64,000 nt of DNA from NCBI GenBank assembly GCA_004352715.1, contig SCFE01000002.1:3485327-3549326 (forward strand), in the 5' to 3' direction. Within the stretch, counting starts at the first letter, position 1. Every line of letters starts with the position of its first letter. Below the pieces are notes generated by a model that made no database searches, had not been told where the DNA came from, and worked only from the letters and a program-made list of their open reading frames with translations. Below are positions 61,629-64,000 of the stretch, one piece after another. The stretch is from Hofstenia miamia. Lineage: Eukaryota > Xenacoelomorpha > Acoela. A program made the position numbers and the translations under genes.

Positions 61629-64000
61629 CTAAAAACATTAAAATCTACAGAAAAATATGCGCTGGACTCATAGCCAGAAATATTTTTTCAAAAATTCAAA
61701 ATCACATTTAGACAAAGCTGCTAATTACATATCTAAATTTCTAAATTGTAAATGTCAAACATTCACTCTGTACAAATGTTCGTATTCATATTCAAGTCCA
61801 TTGTTTCCGGAATAATACGGCGATGTTAAAATGTCATTAAGAGTCTATAACTTCTATTCACCTCCGTTGAGCAGCCGACATATAAAATTTTAACAATCGA
61901 ATCATTTCCAAATAAATTAAATTTATATCTCTCGTGAAAAGCATTTGCCGAAAAAAATCTTAATCTTAAGAAGTCTAGAGTAAGTTTTAATGAACAAAAC
62001 GTTTTTCCACAATTACTAAGAATTTTCTCCAAACCTATTTCCAAATTTGAAAATCTTGGGGTATGGGTAGGTCTATTGGGGAACATACATTAATGCAATG
62101 TTGAAACTTTCTATTAAAGCGCATTGCTATGGCAGAGATTGTTGAATAGATTAACTAGTTTTCTTAAAAATTTTCGAATTTTTAAAAAGATTTAAATTCT
62201 CCCCGTACCTAGTGTTAATGTATTTAGAAAGTTTTGAGCCCCTAGAGGCAACAAAGAACTTTGACTGTTTCTTGATATGTGCAAAGAATTTTCAAACCTA
62301 TTGAGGCGTACGGTGCGCAAAGTCAAAGGTCGCGGATTTAGAGCGAAAAAGAAAGAGGAGACTCTCCTCTGCTTTCAGATTGATAACACCATTAATGGTT
62401 TTTGAGCTATAAGCGTTTAAAAATTTTTTATATTATAATGAAAATTTCCTAAAAATCACCAGAATACTTAAGGTTAAAAAGCATATTTGAACTTCGAAAC
62501 TACTGATCTTGGAGAAATCATATTTTGTTACTGTTAACCGATATTTTTGAAAACGCTTTAGATTTTTAAAGTGTAAAGGTAAAGAAACTCATGTGCTAGG
62601 GCCTGCAGTAATAAATATCGCAATATTTTATATGAAAAAGATGCAAACACTGTTTGCATTAAAATTAATTCATGATTGCTATGGGAATAGCTAATTAGCA
62701 TATAACTAAGTCTTCAAATAAAAATGTAAGTGCAAAACTTATATTCTTTTAAAAACACTTTGTAGCAATTCATTAAAAGATGAAAGACCAGTTATTCACA
62801 AAAAATTCAATAAATGCGCTTTGTTTGGCCTCACGCAAACATAATTTTTTACATTTATAAGCGAAAAATATAGACAAGGGTTTCTATTATACTTACAAAG
62901 GATATTGAATCTATAGCCTCTACAGACATTTCGACAGTTTGTATCATGTTATTTTTCCATTTCAATTACAATGAGAATGCCCATCGAAATTCTCATGGCC
63001 ATGACATGGGAATACAAAAAGAGTTACCATAGCAAGATCATAAAATTTCCAAGATGTTAGTTGGATTGCAAATTAATATATATGAGATCACGTTGTAAAA
63101 CGATTATTGAAATTGGCGCCGGAATGTGATTACTAAGACTCCCTATACAATAAAGATTATTACAAAGAACAATATTAAGCAATTTCAGAAATAATTGTCA
63201 CATTATATTTGTAGACAAATCGACTAAATCTCTTTCGTCATTTATAATGAAGAAGAATTTCAAATTAAAATACTAAATCTAAGATGTAGACAACTTTTTG
63301 AAAATAAATGTTTCAAAATATTAGTTGGAGGATTGTAACAAAGCGCTATTTATTAAAAACAGTACAAGTACTTGAAAGCGAAAAACGAATTGCTCTTATA
63401 GTACGGGTACATGTACAAGAAGCCAAAAAAAACATTGATTGAACAATTATGAGTCTTCCATTGCACTTATACAATGGAAAAAATTTAAACGTGAAAGCAT
63501 GTTGTAGTAAAAGCCAATGCCATGAATAATACGATTAAAATTATTATCCATGCAACAATACCAGACATTACGCCATGTATATGAAATTGGGTCAATATCA
63601 GGCAATTGCGCTGCTCAATTCAAAACCGATGTGCCGTTTACCAAGCGGCACCTGTCTTCTAGTTGCAAAACACAAAATTTTAGCATTTTCAACCCATAAC
63701 AACTTAAAGTGTAAAATAAATTATACCATTCTTATGTTTTCAAAAAAATATAGGATACCAAGTATTTTCAACGACACTCTTGTCAATTGAATATTATAAA
63801 TGTTGACTCATAGAAAAATGTTTTGCGCTCACCACAAGTCACAACATCTGAAGCCTTAGAATCGAACAATCATATATCTATGTGCCTNCCTCCATTGTTG
63901 TTTGAGTAGTTCCACGTCTCAGCTCATCAAAGTACTTATGTGTTCACTATCCTAACTCAGTGCAGCTCTCAATGCTGTTTGTAACTGACTTAAACTCAAT
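61629..64000. other. Right flank, upstream KIF21 intron
   Basis: No further kinesin exon recognised. The 71-codon plus-strand frame at 63575 has no identifiable domain. A single N lies near 63889. Confidence 0.6.

Overview
This is AT-rich eukaryotic DNA from an animal, probably an invertebrate. The signs are long introns with GT...AG ends and TTTTAG-type acceptors, many (TA)n microsatellites, and decayed Tc1/mariner, hAT and Penelope-like elements. The transposon-related protein near 53 kb is one I recall mainly from arthropod protein sets, so an arthropod is the best guess, but the sequence does not fix the phylum. The window carries assembly gaps and several assembly-type duplications.

Host gene. 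Thirteen small exons on the minus strand, scattered from 61628 down to 4246, join in perfect reading phase. They encode about 534 residues of the acidic linker, coiled coils and pre-WD40 region of a KIF21-type kinesin (kinesin-4 family). The motor domain must lie beyond the right edge and the WD40 repeats beyond the left edge. Introns in this one gene range from 41 bp to 29.3 kb.

Nested gene. Inside the 29.3 kb intron (11528-40843), on the same strand, lies a seven-exon gene (37245 to 29155) for a complete 482-residue SVOP/SV2-like major facilitator transporter. A second reading frame of 245 codons (27981-27244), with one strong membrane helix and no recognised family, follows it downstream on the same strand.

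Mobile DNA. The most interesting element is at 52953-55078. It is 2.1 kb long, with imperfect terminal inverted repeats starting CAC, a TTA target duplication, and a frameshifted copy of an unnamed protein family that looks like a transposase. Others are a 241 bp hAT MITE inserted in a 27 bp minisatellite with a perfect 8 bp target duplication (14168-14408), an internally deleted mariner-type element with about 30 bp inverted repeats (17839-18425), mariner/Tc1 transposase remnants near 30.0, 31.0, 38.5 and 59.9 kb, a Penelope-like GIY-YIG end (39.5 kb), hAT transposase C-termini (33.5 and 47.2 kb), and a TA-target MITE pair (55.2 and 56.8 kb).

Assembly caution. Segments bounded by N are exact copies of nearby sequence (4484-4777, 41438-41831, 46604-46801), and a perfect 43 bp foldback touches an N at 55819. 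These are probably gap-filling or haplotype artefacts. The remaining sequence is intronic AT-rich DNA in which I see no supported gene.
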